Origin: Psychrobacter sp. JCM 18902
GTDB lineage: Bacteria; Pseudomonadota; Gammaproteobacteria; Pseudomonadales; Moraxellaceae
Direction of reading: 5' to 3'
NCBI RefSeq assembly: GCF_904846615.1
Contig: NZ_CAJHBK010000001.1
Location: forward strand, 1,922,001-1,986,000
Length of the DNA: 64,000 nucleotides
The notes below the pieces were generated by a model that was not told where the DNA came from, ran no database searches, and saw nothing but the letters and a program-made list of their open reading frames with translations. How positions within the stretch are numbered: position 1 is the stretch's first letter; each line of letters opens with the position of its first letter. Shown here one piece after another: positions 1 through 8,725 of this stretch. The position numbers were made by a program, and so were the translations under genes.

Positions 1-1296
1 AGCCAATGCTTTAACGATTTCTGAATTGGTGCCTGAGCGGTACAATGTCTGCTTAATCGCTAACACCTTTGGATCGCTCGCCGCTTGCCAAAGCAGATTG
101 ATAATCGGTGAAAATGCATGAAAAGGATGATGCACTAGCACATCGCTTTTACGCATGGCGGCAAACATACTGGTTGCTTTGTCCAGTTTATCCATCTCAC
201 GGCGGAACTCTTTTGGCACTACATGGGTAAAGGGCTGATAACGCAGCGCTGGAATATTGAAATCAAACAATAAGCGCGTTAGGTTGACAGGACCATTGAC
301 GCGGTACAGCTGATTGTCATGCAGCTCAAACTCATTAAGCAAATAATCACTGATAGGCGTTGGACAATCGGTGGTGACTTCTAGCCGCACTTTATCACCG
401 AAGCGGCGGTTTTCTAGCTCGCCCTCCAGAGCCTTAGCAATATCTTCAACATCATCAGCCAAATCTAAATCGGCATTGCGCGTCAGTCTAAACTGATGGC
501 AGCCCGTCACACTCATCCCAGGGAACAGCTCACCGATATGCTCATGAATAATAGCTGAGAGCATGACGTGGTGTTCTTTGCCACCTGTCAGCTCATCAGG
601 CAGGCGAATCACGCGCGGCAAACTGCGCGGTGCGGGCACAATCGCTAGATTGATATCACGACCAAAGGCATCTTTACCTTCTAAAGTAGCGATGAAGTTT
701 AAGCTCTTATTGACCAAACGCGGAAACGGATGCGCCGGATCGATGCTAATCGGTGTCAACACTGGCGATACTTGCTCAGTGAAATAGCGCTTCATCCATG
801 CCGACTGCTCAGCATTTAGCTCGTCGCGTTTTAGATAACGGATATCCTCAAGCGCCAGTGCTGGTAAAATATCTTCATTGAGAATACGATACTGCTCAGC
901 GATGGCATCGTGCATTACGGTAGATATCTCATTCAGCACTTCACTGGGACGCATGCCATGAACACTGGTCGAGACATCGCCCATATTTAGCTTTTGCATA
1001 ATACCTGCGACACGAATCTCAAAAAACTCATCGATATTCGATGAGAAAATAATCAAGAAAAACAAGCGCTCAAGTAGTGGATGACGAGGACTTGCCGCCT
1101 GCGCTAAGACACGTAAATGAAACTGTAATAAAGACAAGTCGCGATTGATATAACTGCTGGGTGAATAGCTGCCGTCTTCTGAACGCTGCCATGCAACCTC
1201 AGTTAAATGGTCATTGTGACTCTCTGTATGGCTTTTATTATCAACTGCTATCACCGTATTATTGCTATCAGTGTCCTGCTTATTATTCACATCCAT
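1..1296 (-). CDS. ppk1: Polyphosphate kinase 1, N-terminal part (cut by window edge)
   Basis: Reversible transfer of the ATP gamma-phosphate to inorganic polyphosphate. Translating the minus strand from the ATG at 1296 gives 432 codons open to the window edge. After a polar leader of roughly 45 residues comes the family N-terminal signature [16 protein letters not shown] and then [12 protein letters not shown], both typical of the Ppk1 N-terminal domain. An AAGGAG ribosome site lies 10 bases upstream of this ATG, which decides the start. The catalytic histidine region and the C-terminal domains lie outside the window. A 13-bp tandem repeat lies just upstream, between this gene and mtgA. The family call is secure; nothing can be said about the missing half. 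Confidence 0.93.
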   Translation of the reverse strand, partial: MDVNNKQDTDSNNTVIAVDNKSHTESHNDHLTEVAWQRSEDGSYSPSSYINRDLSLLQFHLRVLAQAASPRHPLLERLFFLIIFSSNIDEFFEIRVAGIMQKLNMGDVSTSVHGMRPSEVLNEISTVMHDAIAEQYRILNEDILPALALEDIRYLKRDELNAEQSAWMKRYFTEQVSPVLTPISIDPAHPFPRLVNKSLNFIATLEGKDAFGRDINLAIVPAPRSLPRVIRLPDELTGGKEHHVMLSAIIHEHIGELFPGMSVTGCHQFRLTRNADLDLADDVEDIAKALEGELENRRFGDKVRLEVTTDCPTPISDYLLNEFELHDNQLYRVNGPVNLTRLLFDFNIPALRYQPFTHVVPKEFRREMDKLDKATSMFAAMRKSDVLVHHPFHAFSPIINLLWQAASDPKVLAIKQTLYRSGTNSEIVKALA

Positions 1297-1413
1297 CACG
1301 TCACTACTCCTTTGCGTTATCGATACGCCATCATCTTCAATACCAATTGTCTTTTATAATCGCTTTTTCACTAAGAAATTTATCAGGGTTCTTTCTTCAT
1401 TCATTACTACTCG

Positions 1414-1478
1414 AAACTATCACTTAAAACTATCACTTAAAATTATCACTTAAAACTATCGCTTAAAACTATCATTCA
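1414..1478. repeat. Five tandem copies of a 13-bp repeat upstream of ppk1
   Basis: Five consecutive 13-bp units with consensus AAACTATCACTTA fill this stretch. Units 1 and 2 are identical and the others carry one or two changes. The array lies about 120 bp upstream of the ppk1 start and ends 43 bp before the mtgA stop codon, so it may fall in the ppk1 promoter region. Its function is unknown. The 13-bp period and sequence do not fit a PhoB box, which has an 11-bp period. Confidence 0.9.
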
Positions 1479-1520
1479 AAAACACGGCGCTATTTGTTAA
1501 ATAGTATTAGGTACAATCCA

Positions 1521-2207
1521 TTAAGCTGATTGTGGTAACACCGCATTGCTCATACGCTTTTTGATAATACGTTGTTTATTGCGTAAACGTCTATCACCCT
1601 GATTGTCTTCGTAGTATTTTGGATTGGTCAACATAGCGATAAGTAAGGCTGATTCATCACGGTTCAGCTTGGCCGCAGATTTATCAAAGTAATGCTGAGC
1701 TGCTGCTTCGATACCATAAATACCATTGCCAAACTCTGCCACATTGAGATAAGCGGTCAAGATACGCTGCTTATCCCATAATGTTTCAATCATGACAGTG
1801 ATAATCGCTTCCTCAATTTTACGAACATACGAGCGATGCGAGGTCAAAAATAAGTTTTTTGCTAGCTGCTGGGTAATCGTCGAGCCACCAGCGGACATCT
1901 TACCCGTCTCTTCATTTTTCTTACGTGCCGCCTCAATGCCTTTGAAATCAAAACCATTGTGCTGACTAAATGTCGAATCCTCACTCACTATCGCGGCTTG
2001 TTTGGCAGATTTTGCGATGGCATCGTATTCAGCCCAAGTTTGGGTGACAGTACCGCCCGTCAAACGATGAGTCAGCATAAACATGCTGTTATTAATCGGC
2101 TGCGTTTTCCAAATTAATAGTAGCCCAGCGACTAATACATGAAATGCGACGACCAATAGCATGATTGCCATCAATAATCGTTTGAAAAATTTGCCAAAAC
2201 TTGCCAT
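1521..2207 (-). CDS. mtgA: Monofunctional biosynthetic peptidoglycan transglycosylase
   Basis: GT51 glycosyltransferase that polymerises lipid II into glycan strands at the outer face of the inner membrane. The 228 residues begin with one membrane anchor (about residues 12-33). The family motifs then follow in order: AIVSEDSTFSQHNGFD with the catalytic Glu, GGSTITQQLAKNLFL, RKIEEAIITVMIE and AYLNVAEFGNGIYG. There is no transpeptidase domain, and the length fits MtgA (about 220-240 residues), so this is not a truncated class A PBP. It stands alone on the minus strand upstream of ppk1. Start taken at the first ATG before the anchor; the ribosome site is not striking. Confidence 0.95.
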   Translation of the reverse strand: MASFGKFFKRLLMAIMLLVVAFHVLVAGLLLIWKTQPINNSMFMLTHRLTGGTVTQTWAEYDAIAKSAKQAAIVSEDSTFSQHNGFDFKGIEAARKKNEETGKMSAGGSTITQQLAKNLFLTSHRSYVRKIEEAIITVMIETLWDKQRILTAYLNVAEFGNGIYGIEAAAQHYFDKSAAKLNRDESALLIAMLTNPKYYEDNQGDRRLRNKQRIIKKRMSNAVLPQSA

Positions 2208-2434
2208 GCGCGATATCCAAGTGATTGAAAAGGTAATAAGATAAGATGAGCTGAAGAGCCAGTAATTAAAAACAGCAGGTCATCTTACCTAATCTCACAA
2301 TCGCTGTCATTACTTACCCCACTTCTTTATCATGCCATAGAGTCTACGTAAAAAAGATCAGGCAGTGTTTATACTGGCAATCGAAGTCCTAAAAACCGAA
2401 ACTTTGTGACAAGTATTAAGACAAGAGAATAAAT

Positions 2435-2752
2435 ATGTACGATGATAATAATATAAAAACCTTACGAGAACGTATGGTTGCCGCAAATCCCAATCTAGGG
2501 GATGCTGAAAATAGCGATAAATGGTGGCTACTTGGAACGTCTGGCTGTCATTTGTGCGACATCGCGAAGCAAGTGCTGATTCAATTTCAAGCCGTACAGC
2601 CGATTGCCTATCAACAGGTCGATATCGCTCATTTCGATGAACCATTGATGATGGAATTTGCCACCACTATTCCGGTGATTTTGACACCATCAACACGATT
2701 AAACTATCCATTTTCAGTCATAGATTTACAGCAACTTTTCATGCAATCATAG
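2435..2752 (+). CDS. Glutaredoxin-like protein (DUF836 family)
   Basis: Small thioredoxin-fold protein of 105 residues. After a 30-residue polar N-terminus, a beta strand (WWLLGTSGCHLC) leads into a CxxC redox motif (Cys-His-Leu-Cys, around residues 38-41). A cis-proline region TTIPVIL follows near residue 78, as in the glutaredoxin/DUF836 fold. A disulfide reductase or glutathione-linked role is inferred from the fold alone; no substrate is indicated. It is followed 36 bp later by the LldD-like gene and may share its transcript. The overlapping minus-strand frame at 2358-2645 has no recognisable domain and is taken as a shadow. Confidence 0.8.
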   Translation: MYDDNNIKTLRERMVAANPNLGDAENSDKWWLLGTSGCHLCDIAKQVLIQFQAVQPIAYQQVDIAHFDEPLMMEFATTIPVILTPSTRLNYPFSVIDLQQLFMQS

Positions 2753-2788
2753 CAAGCCGACAATAAAAAACGATGTAGTGAGAACATA

Positions 2789-3976
2789 ATGAAAAATTTG
2801 AGCAAAATTACTGAAATTGAAGACCTGCGCCGCGTTGCCGAACGTAAAGTACCGCGTATGTTTTATGATTATGTCGATTCAGGCTCATGGACTGAGACGA
2901 CTTATCGTAGCAATGAAACCGACTTTGACCGTATCAAGTTACGCCAGCGGGTATTGGTAGATATGGACAATCGCAGTCTGGCAACCCAGATGATTGGTGA
3001 AGAAGTAAAAATGCCCGTCGCCATCGCGCCCACTGGCTTTACCGGTATGATGTGGGCGGATGGCGAGATTCATGCAGCGCGGGCAGCAGAAAAATTCGGC
3101 GTGCCGTTTTCGCTATCGACCATGAGTATCTGCTCTATCGAAGATATCGCCACCCATACTAGCAAGCCGTTTTGGTTTCAGCTATATGTGATGCGTGACC
3201 ACGAATACGTTGCCAATTTGATTCAGCGGGCGAAAGATGCCAATTGTTCGGCGTTGATTCTTACCGCGGATTTACAAGTGCTGGGACAGCGCCATAAGGA
3301 CATCAAAAATGGCTTGTCTGCACCGCCTAGACCCACACTTGCCAATATCGTCAACCTGATGACCAAGCCGCAGTGGTGTATGAATATGCTGGGCACCAAA
3401 CGTCATAGCTTTGGCAATATCGTCGGTCATGCAAAAGGAGTGGACGACTTATCTTCTCTCACCGCTTGGACGGAAGAGCAATTTGATCCGCGCTTGAGCT
3501 GGGATGACGTGGCGCGCATCAAAGATATGTGGGGTGGCAAATTAATTATTAAAGGTATCATGGAACCTGAAGATGCCATTATGGCTGCTCGTAGCGGCGC
3601 CGATGCACTGGTCGTCTCAAACCACGGTGGTCGTCAATTAGATGGCGCCCTTTCTTCCATTTCTGCCCTATCCGATATCGTACAAGCGGTGCATGCTGAA
3701 AATAGCGATATCGAGGTGTGGTTAGACAGCGGCATTCGCTCGGGTCAGGATGTACTAAAAGCGCGCGCATTGGGTGCAAAAGGCACGATGATTGGTCGCT
3801 CCTTTCTGTATGGATTGGGCGCTTATGGCGAAGATGGCGTGCGCCGTGCGCTGGAAATCATTCATAAAGAATGCGATCTATCGATGGCATTCTGTGGTCA
3901 TACTGATATCAATAAGGTTACCACTGATATATTGGTAAAGGGCACTTATGAGAACCTCAAAGTTGCTAATCGTTAA
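2789..3976 (+). CDS. lldD: FMN-dependent alpha-hydroxy-acid dehydrogenase (L-lactate dehydrogenase type)
   Basis: TIM-barrel flavoenzyme of 395 residues that oxidises an L-2-hydroxy acid, most likely L-lactate to pyruvate, feeding electrons to the respiratory chain. Visible family marks are the N-terminal FYDYVDSGSWTE segment, PVAIAPTGFTGMMWADGE (FMN binding), the strands ending FWFQLYV and ALILTADLQVLGQRHKD, and the active-site stretch VVSNHGGRQLDGA with the catalytic His. After that come DSGIRSGQDVLKARALGA and GRSFLYG. Length matches LldD/glycolate oxidase proteins. No lldP permease or lldR regulator is adjacent, so the exact substrate is inferred; mandelate or another hydroxy acid is possible. 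Confidence 0.85.
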   Translation: MKNLSKITEIEDLRRVAERKVPRMFYDYVDSGSWTETTYRSNETDFDRIKLRQRVLVDMDNRSLATQMIGEEVKMPVAIAPTGFTGMMWADGEIHAARAAEKFGVPFSLSTMSICSIEDIATHTSKPFWFQLYVMRDHEYVANLIQRAKDANCSALILTADLQVLGQRHKDIKNGLSAPPRPTLANIVNLMTKPQWCMNMLGTKRHSFGNIVGHAKGVDDLSSLTAWTEEQFDPRLSWDDVARIKDMWGGKLIIKGIMEPEDAIMAARSGADALVVSNHGGRQLDGALSSISALSDIVQAVHAENSDIEVWLDSGIRSGQDVLKARALGAKGTMIGRSFLYGLGAYGEDGVRRALEIIHKECDLSMAFCGHTDINKVTTDILVKGTYENLKVANR

Positions 3977-4021
3977 ACATGTCATTAAAACGGTCGTTAA
4001 AACGATCCACTATTAAGGGCA

Positions 4022-4055
4022 CTAATCCTTTAAGAGTGCTAATCGTTTAAGAGTA
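4022..4055. repeat. 17-bp direct repeat, two copies
   Basis: CTAATCCTTTAAGAGTG is followed directly by CTAATCGTTTAAGAGTA, with two differences. The pair lies between the lldD-like gene and a palindromic hairpin. No function can be assigned. Confidence 0.75.
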
Positions 4056-4070
4056 CTACTCATCAAATCA

Positions 4071-4096
4071 TAATGTCATGCAGATGTATGACATTA
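4071..4096. terminator. Palindromic hairpin after the lldD-like gene
   Basis: TAATGTCAT and ATGACATTA form a perfect 9-bp stem around an 8-base loop. Only a short T stretch (ATTTG) follows, so it is at best a weak terminator for the gene ending at 3976; an operator for the rhomboid gene downstream is an alternative. Confidence 0.4.
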
Positions 4097-4150
4097 TTTG
4101 ACCATACCCTTTATACTCTATTTACAACATTCTAATGATATCTCACCTTT

Positions 4151-5125
4151 ATGACCATTCAACAATTATTAAAAACAGCCCCTGTCACCACGCTGTTACT
4201 AGCCAGCTTTATTGGGTTATTCATCATGCAAGTACTGACAGGCGTCGATGCCAATAATCCATCGACTGAGGCGCTCTTAAAATGGGGTGCCAATGCATTG
4301 CCATTTACCATGGGTGATGAGCCGTGGCGCTTGGTCAGCAGTGCCTTTTTACACATCGGCTTAATGCATTTATTGTTTAATGGATTTGCTATGTATTTCT
4401 TTGGGCAGATTGCCGAGCCGATGTTTGGCTCAGCCAAGTTTTTGGCATTGTTTTTACTGGCGGCGATCGGGGGCAACTTACTGAATAACTATGTCACGTG
4501 GCACAGTATTGTAGAAGGAACTGGTCAATCGGGTCTATCGGCTGGGGCGTCAGGTGGCATCATGGGTATCGGCGCAGCACTATTAATAGCCGCACTGTTT
4601 AAAATATCGGTCAATGGTATGGTGCTCAATCTTAAGAGCTTGATATTTATCATGGGCATCAACCTTGTTTATGGTTTTGCCGTACCGGGTATTGATAATG
4701 CGGGGCATATTGGCGGCGCGTTGACTGGCTTAGTGATTGCACTGGCATTCGCAATCGCCTACCGTCAGCGTATGACAATAGCCTTACAGAATATGCATAA
4801 TTCAGCTGCTTATGAAGACCGTTATCGAACGACTTATATCAATTTTCCAGCAAGCAGCGATACTGATTCTTCTGCTAATAACGAGCACTTTAATAATGCT
4901 GATTTTGACAATAACAGCAGTTTCCACCCCGACTCTGCTGTAAACTCACACTTAAATACTCATGCTAATCACAGCCACCTTAGTGAACAAGAAACACCGA
5001 CCAAATCTATCCTTATTTGGCAATTACTACCATGGCTAATGATGCTACTGATTAGCATTGGCTTTATTTGGTGGTGGCAAGATATTCATGATCAAATATT
5101 ACAAGTATTAAAAACCATTGAGTAA
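4151..5125 (+). CDS. Rhomboid family intramembrane serine protease
   Basis: Membrane protease of 324 residues that cleaves substrates within or near the bilayer. The core has about six hydrophobic segments. The nucleophile lies in the GxSG motif (SAGASGGIMGIG, about residue 135) and the partner His in NAGHIGGALTG near residue 180, which together make the Ser-His dyad. The L1-loop-like AFLHIGLMHLLFNGFAMYFFG segment is also present. An unusual tail follows: about 70 polar residues rich in Asn, Ser, Asp and His, then a further membrane helix near residues 290-312. A 6+1 arrangement is known in some rhomboids. No clear ribosome site precedes the ATG, so the start is moderately sure. Confidence 0.9.
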   Translation: MTIQQLLKTAPVTTLLLASFIGLFIMQVLTGVDANNPSTEALLKWGANALPFTMGDEPWRLVSSAFLHIGLMHLLFNGFAMYFFGQIAEPMFGSAKFLALFLLAAIGGNLLNNYVTWHSIVEGTGQSGLSAGASGGIMGIGAALLIAALFKISVNGMVLNLKSLIFIMGINLVYGFAVPGIDNAGHIGGALTGLVIALAFAIAYRQRMTIALQNMHNSAAYEDRYRTTYINFPASSDTDSSANNEHFNNADFDNNSSFHPDSAVNSHLNTHANHSHLSEQETPTKSILIWQLLPWLMMLLISIGFIWWWQDIHDQILQVLKTIE

Positions 5126-5203
5126 ACCTTCATAGTTATTTATCATTGCTAAATAGTTCATGATAACAGCTTACTGGTTAGGTTTTTCTTACTCGCTTCT
5201 TGC

Positions 5204-5312
5204 TATAAGTCACAGCACTTTTAAACCGCTACGGTGTTACCCGCCCTAGATGTACTCAGTTTACTATCTGCGGTCGGTCACCTTGTAGCGATTCTAAAAT
5301 TCCTTGACTATA
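5204..5312 (+). mobile_element. MITE-like element, copy A
   Basis: A 109-bp element that recurs in reverse orientation at 62568-62675 with five substitutions and one indel. The ends are imperfect terminal inverted repeats. In copy B, 21 of the first 28 positions match, starting TATAGTCA and ending at CGCTAC. There is no coding capacity. It lies between the rhomboid gene and mipA. The TA at both tips would fit an IS630/Tc1-type transposase acting in trans; this is inferred, and no such transposase is in the window. Confidence 0.8.
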
Positions 5313-5355
5313 CACAATTGCCCCCAATTATTTCATCCATTCACGAGACTTTATT

Positions 5356-6168
5356 ATGTTTAAACCTGTAGCGCTACCTCATATTTCTACGCGCGTCATG
5401 CTTAGCGCATTAACGGCTACCGCGTTATTTAGTTTCGCCAGTATGTCCAATGCTGCACTTTTTAAGGACAACTTACCTACTGACCAAGACGCTGTATTAA
5501 GCGTGGGTGTCAACGTCATAGCCGTCAACTCAGCCTACGATATGGAAGAAAGCCTCGATGTACGTGTGTTGCCGGGCGCGTTTTATGACAACAATAGATT
5601 CTATGTGCGCGGCGCTCAAGCGGGTGCTTATATTATTAATGATGGCAAAAATCAGCTGTCGGCTTATGCTCAGCTCGCTGGCAACGATTTCGATCCTGAT
5701 GATGCTAGAGGCGCATTACAAGGTCTTGATGAGCGTGAAGCATCAGTCGCTGCTGGTCTAACTTATTTGCGCCGCACGCCCGTCGGTGGTTTCCGTGCTC
5801 AAATCGCGACTGATGTTTTAGACCGTAGCGGTGGTAATACTGCCCGCTTGACCTATCTTGCTAGAATTACAAAAGACAAGCTAACAGTCTATCCAAGCAT
5901 TGGTTTTGAATACAACGATGCTGACTATAATGAATACTATTATGGCGTCAGTGAAAAAGAGTCAGCGGAAACAGGCGTCGCCGCTTATAAGTCTAATTCG
6001 AGCTTGAATCCTTACGTTAATATTAGTGCCAACTATGATTTCAATGAACGCTGGGCATTGTTTGCCAATCAAAGCTTAAGCTATCTGCCAAATGAGCAAT
6101 ACGATAGCCCAATGGTTGACTCGCGTACTGAGTCAACCTCGACGCTTGGTTTGCTTTATAAATTTTAA
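5356..6168 (+). CDS. mipA: MipA/OmpV family outer-membrane protein
   Basis: Predicted outer-membrane beta-barrel of 270 residues with a signal peptide (hydrophobic stretch ending FASMSNAA, about residues 15-33). The mature part alternates short amphipathic strands such as SVGVNVIAVNSAY, FYVRGAQAGAYI and YPSIGFEYNDADYNEYYYGV, and ends in the barrel signature LGLLYKF with a terminal Phe. MipA proteins were described as scaffolds for the MltA lytic transglycosylase and penicillin-binding protein, and some relatives affect antibiotic uptake; the exact role here is not shown. It is transcribed alone, with a MITE upstream and a strong terminator downstream. Confidence 0.8.
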   Translation: MFKPVALPHISTRVMLSALTATALFSFASMSNAALFKDNLPTDQDAVLSVGVNVIAVNSAYDMEESLDVRVLPGAFYDNNRFYVRGAQAGAYIINDGKNQLSAYAQLAGNDFDPDDARGALQGLDEREASVAAGLTYLRRTPVGGFRAQIATDVLDRSGGNTARLTYLARITKDKLTVYPSIGFEYNDADYNEYYYGVSEKESAETGVAAYKSNSSLNPYVNISANYDFNERWALFANQSLSYLPNEQYDSPMVDSRTESTSTLGLLYKF

Positions 6169-6190
6169 TCAAGCTTAGAGTTTTGATATA

Positions 6191-6227
6191 AAAAAGACTT
6201 TGCCGCGTAATGTGGCAAGGTCTTTTT
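6191..6227 (+). terminator. Rho-independent terminator after mipA
   Basis: The stem AAAAAGACTTTGCC/TGGCAAGGTCTTTTT has one bulge and a GCGTAA-type loop. It sits 22 bp after the mipA stop and also faces the convergent gene ending at 6259, so it can act in both directions. Confidence 0.8.
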
Positions 6228-6258
6228 AATTTCTCTAAATCTATAAGTCTACTAGAAA

Positions 6259-6690
6259 CTAGCCTTTAAGCTTTTTGATAGAAGCAACATTACAACCTTT
6301 ATAAAGGATTTCACTCTTAGCGTTTTGTATATTAGCCGATGATTTATGATAGTTATTTAAACGCAATGCGCCCGTCATGATACTAAAGTTGTCTTCATCA
6401 CCAAACACGGTACCAACATTGTCAGAACGACCTAAGTTAATCGGTAAAAATCTTTTTTTGCCGTTCAGATTGGCTTCTGCAAAGGTCGGTAAATACTCTT
6501 TATTAAAGCCATAAGTCACGCTTACTTTCTTGTTGCTTTGGCAAGTATAGTTGACTTGTCTAATTTTAACAGCGGTGTCATAGCTTTCGCTTGGTTCCAT
6601 TACTTGGTCCGAGTAAGCCATGGTAGAACCAGAACCTAACATTGCCATCAAAATACCAGCTGATGATAGAGCGGTCGTTAACTTTTTCAT
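6259..6690 (-). CDS. ACP/MliC-like periplasmic lysozyme-inhibitor family protein
   Basis: Exported protein of 143 residues: Lys-Lys start, hydrophobic core and a cleavage region near GSTMAYS (about residue 25). The mature domain shows VNYTCQSNKKVSVTYGFN, then LNGKKRFLPINL, GRSDNVGTVFGDED and a late Cys (YKGC). This order closely resembles the adhesin complex protein (ACP) of Neisseria, as I remember it, a small beta-barrel related to MliC/PliC that inhibits C-type lysozyme. The two Cys would form the fold's disulfide. Defence against host or environmental lysozyme is inferred. It is a single gene on the minus strand. Confidence 0.65.
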   Translation of the reverse strand: MKKLTTALSSAGILMAMLGSGSTMAYSDQVMEPSESYDTAVKIRQVNYTCQSNKKVSVTYGFNKEYLPTFAEANLNGKKRFLPINLGRSDNVGTVFGDEDNFSIMTGALRLNNYHKSSANIQNAKSEILYKGCNVASIKKLKG

Positions 6691-6961
6691 AAATTACCTC
6701 AATGATATAATTAGAATGGTCATAGATAAGAGAATACAAACAGGGACGTTAGCGGCGAACTATTTTTAGTTAGTCTAATCGTTCGCTCTTATTGTGCATG
6801 TGTTGATTTACTATGATGATTTAAAAATTATTTTTCGTCATCACTTACCTATGTGCCTATTCTAACCAAAGTTTTAGTTTCACTCGTTATAAATATTAGT
6901 TGGCTTGTTGTTTGAGAGTAAGACATTGTTTCGCTCGATGTAGGTACTTCAATTAATAGAC

Positions 6962-7011
6962 AAAAAAAGACCCTGAACATCCGTTTACAAAGGATGACAA
7001 GGTCTTTTTTT
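6962..7011 (-). terminator. Bidirectional terminator after fumC
   Basis: The perfect outer stem AAAAAAAGACC/GGTCTTTTTTT encloses an inner CATCC/GGATG stem. T-runs are present on both strands. It lies 116 bp after the fumC stop on the minus strand. Confidence 0.75.
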
Positions 7012-7126
7012 ACTAAATTCGCAGTGGAACAAATATGATACTGCTACCAGAAAGACTAGTGCAAATTGTACTTGTCGTACATTAAGCGAGTCTGACGCCG
7101 TAGCAGGTCATTATTTGGTCTACTGC

Positions 7127-8530
7127 TTACTTAGGATTTACCATATCAGCAGGGATAACCCACTCATCAAACTGCGCTTCAGTTAACAGCTCTAGCTCAA
7201 CCGCAACTTGCTTCAACGTTTTGTTTTCTTTATACGCAGTTTTAGCGATTTTCGCAGCATTCTCATAACCAACATGACGGTTCAATGCAGTCACTAGCAT
7301 CAATGAGTTGTGTAAGAAATCATCAATTTTGTCTTTTACTGGCTCAATACCAACGGCACAATTTTCATTGAAGCTGTTACAGCCATCACCCAATAGTTTG
7401 ATAGATTGCAATAGGTTAAACGCGATCACTGGCTTATACACGTTTAGCTCAAAGTTACCTGATGCGCCAGCCATGCTGATCGTCACATCGTTACCCATGA
7501 CTTGAGCAACAACCATCGTCAATGCTTCTGACTGAGTTGGGTTTACTTTACCCGGCATGATAGAAGAGCCTGGCTCGTTCTCAGGAATCGTCAATTCGCC
7601 CAGACCACAACGAGGACCAGATGCCAACCAGCGTACGTCGTTAGCGATTTTGTTTAAGCTAGCGGCTAGCGTTTTTAGTGCGCCTGACGCAAATACTTCG
7701 GCATCACGAGCGGCTAATGCTTCAAATTTATTCGGTGACGTGACAAACGGTAGACCAGTCAATGTTGATAATTGCTCAGCTGATTTTACCGCATAATCAG
7801 GATGAGCATTTAAACCCGTACCAACTGCCGTACCACCTAATGGCAATTCATATAGACCTTGTAAAGCGTTATCAATACGCACCAGTGAATGATCCAGTTG
7901 GCTTACATAGCCGCTAAATTCTTGACCTAATGTCAAAGGCGTTGCGTCTTGCAAATGCGTACGACCAATTTTAACAATGCTATCAAATTCTTTCGCTTTA
8001 GCAGCCAAGGTATCACGTAGTACTTTTACCGCTGGGATAAGCAGGCTGTTGATTTCACGAGCAGCGGCAACACGAATCGCCGTTGGGAAGCTGTCGTTGG
8101 TAGATTGAGCATGATTGACATGGTCATTTGGGTGAATCGGCGTGTAGCTGCCGCGCTCAGAACCAGCAATTTCGTTGGCACGGTTGGCCAACACTTCGTT
8201 CATGTTCATGTTTGACTGCGTACCAGAACCCGTCTGCCATACAACCAATGGGAACTGATCGATTAGGCCACCATTGATGATTTCGTCAGCTGCTTGTACG
8301 ATTAGGTCGCGCTTATCGCCTTCAATACGCTCAAGGCTCGCATTAGTAATTGCAGCGGCTTTTTTGACCAGTGCCATTGCTTCAATCATTGGACGCGGCA
8401 AAGTCTCGCCACCGATTTTGAAGTTTTCACGGCTACGCTGGGTTTGCGCACCCCAATAAGCGTCAGCTGGGACTTCCACGTTGCCCATGGTATCTTTTTC
8501 GGTACGAGTTGCCTGATTCTGTGTCGACAT
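7127..8530 (-). CDS. fumC: Class II fumarate hydratase
   Basis: Iron-free, tetrameric fumarase that interconverts fumarate and L-malate in the TCA cycle. The 467 residues carry the superfamily signature [13 protein letters not shown] near residue 318, the substrate-contact stretches [10 protein letters not shown] and [18 protein letters not shown], and [16 protein letters not shown] with the catalytic His. Length is typical for FumC (about 460-470). The start [13 protein letters not shown] fits the family N-terminus. It is a monocistronic gene on the minus strand, divergent from the cyclo-ligase gene, with a terminator 116 bp downstream. The call is secure against aspartase or argininosuccinate lyase because the fumarase-specific spacing is intact. 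Confidence 0.97.
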   Translation of the reverse strand: MSTQNQATRTEKDTMGNVEVPADAYWGAQTQRSRENFKIGGETLPRPMIEAMALVKKAAAITNASLERIEGDKRDLIVQAADEIINGGLIDQFPLVVWQTGSGTQSNMNMNEVLANRANEIAGSERGSYTPIHPNDHVNHAQSTNDSFPTAIRVAAAREINSLLIPAVKVLRDTLAAKAKEFDSIVKIGRTHLQDATPLTLGQEFSGYVSQLDHSLVRIDNALQGLYELPLGGTAVGTGLNAHPDYAVKSAEQLSTLTGLPFVTSPNKFEALAARDAEVFASGALKTLAASLNKIANDVRWLASGPRCGLGELTIPENEPGSSIMPGKVNPTQSEALTMVVAQVMGNDVTISMAGASGNFELNVYKPVIAFNLLQSIKLLGDGCNSFNENCAVGIEPVKDKIDDFLHNSLMLVTALNRHVGYENAAKIAKTAYKENKTLKQVAVELELLTEAQFDEWVIPADMVNPK

Positions 8531-8725
8531 AACTACCCTCTTTGATGGTTTGTTGTATAGCTGCTTCGAAAAAAGTGCAACACACGCTGCACATAAAGGA
8601 AAATACGCGGTAAAGTGGCGTTATGATAGCATGACTAGACCGTGTTGAATATTCACAAATAGCCATTGCAGCTCTCTAAAAGCAACAGCCATCATCAATT
8701 TAATACATTATGAGATAGTCCATCT

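Noticed and set aside
1161..1453. Overlapping plus-strand frames at the ppk1 start
   Set aside because: They run antisense to the ppk1 N-terminus and the repeat array, and have no protein features.
1414..1478. Tandem repeat as a Pho box for ppk1
   Set aside because: Pho boxes have 11-bp spacing and a CTGTCAT core; this array has a 13-bp period and a different core.
2358..2645. 95-codon minus-strand frame overlapping the glutaredoxin-like gene
   Set aside because: It has no recognisable features, whereas the plus-strand frame has a CxxC motif and cis-Pro typical of the fold.
8531..8725. Possible 6S RNA gene upstream of the 5-formyl-THF cyclo-ligase
   Set aside because: In many gammaproteobacteria ssrS is found there, but this gap is 195 bp including both promoters and shows no long closed stem with a central bubble.
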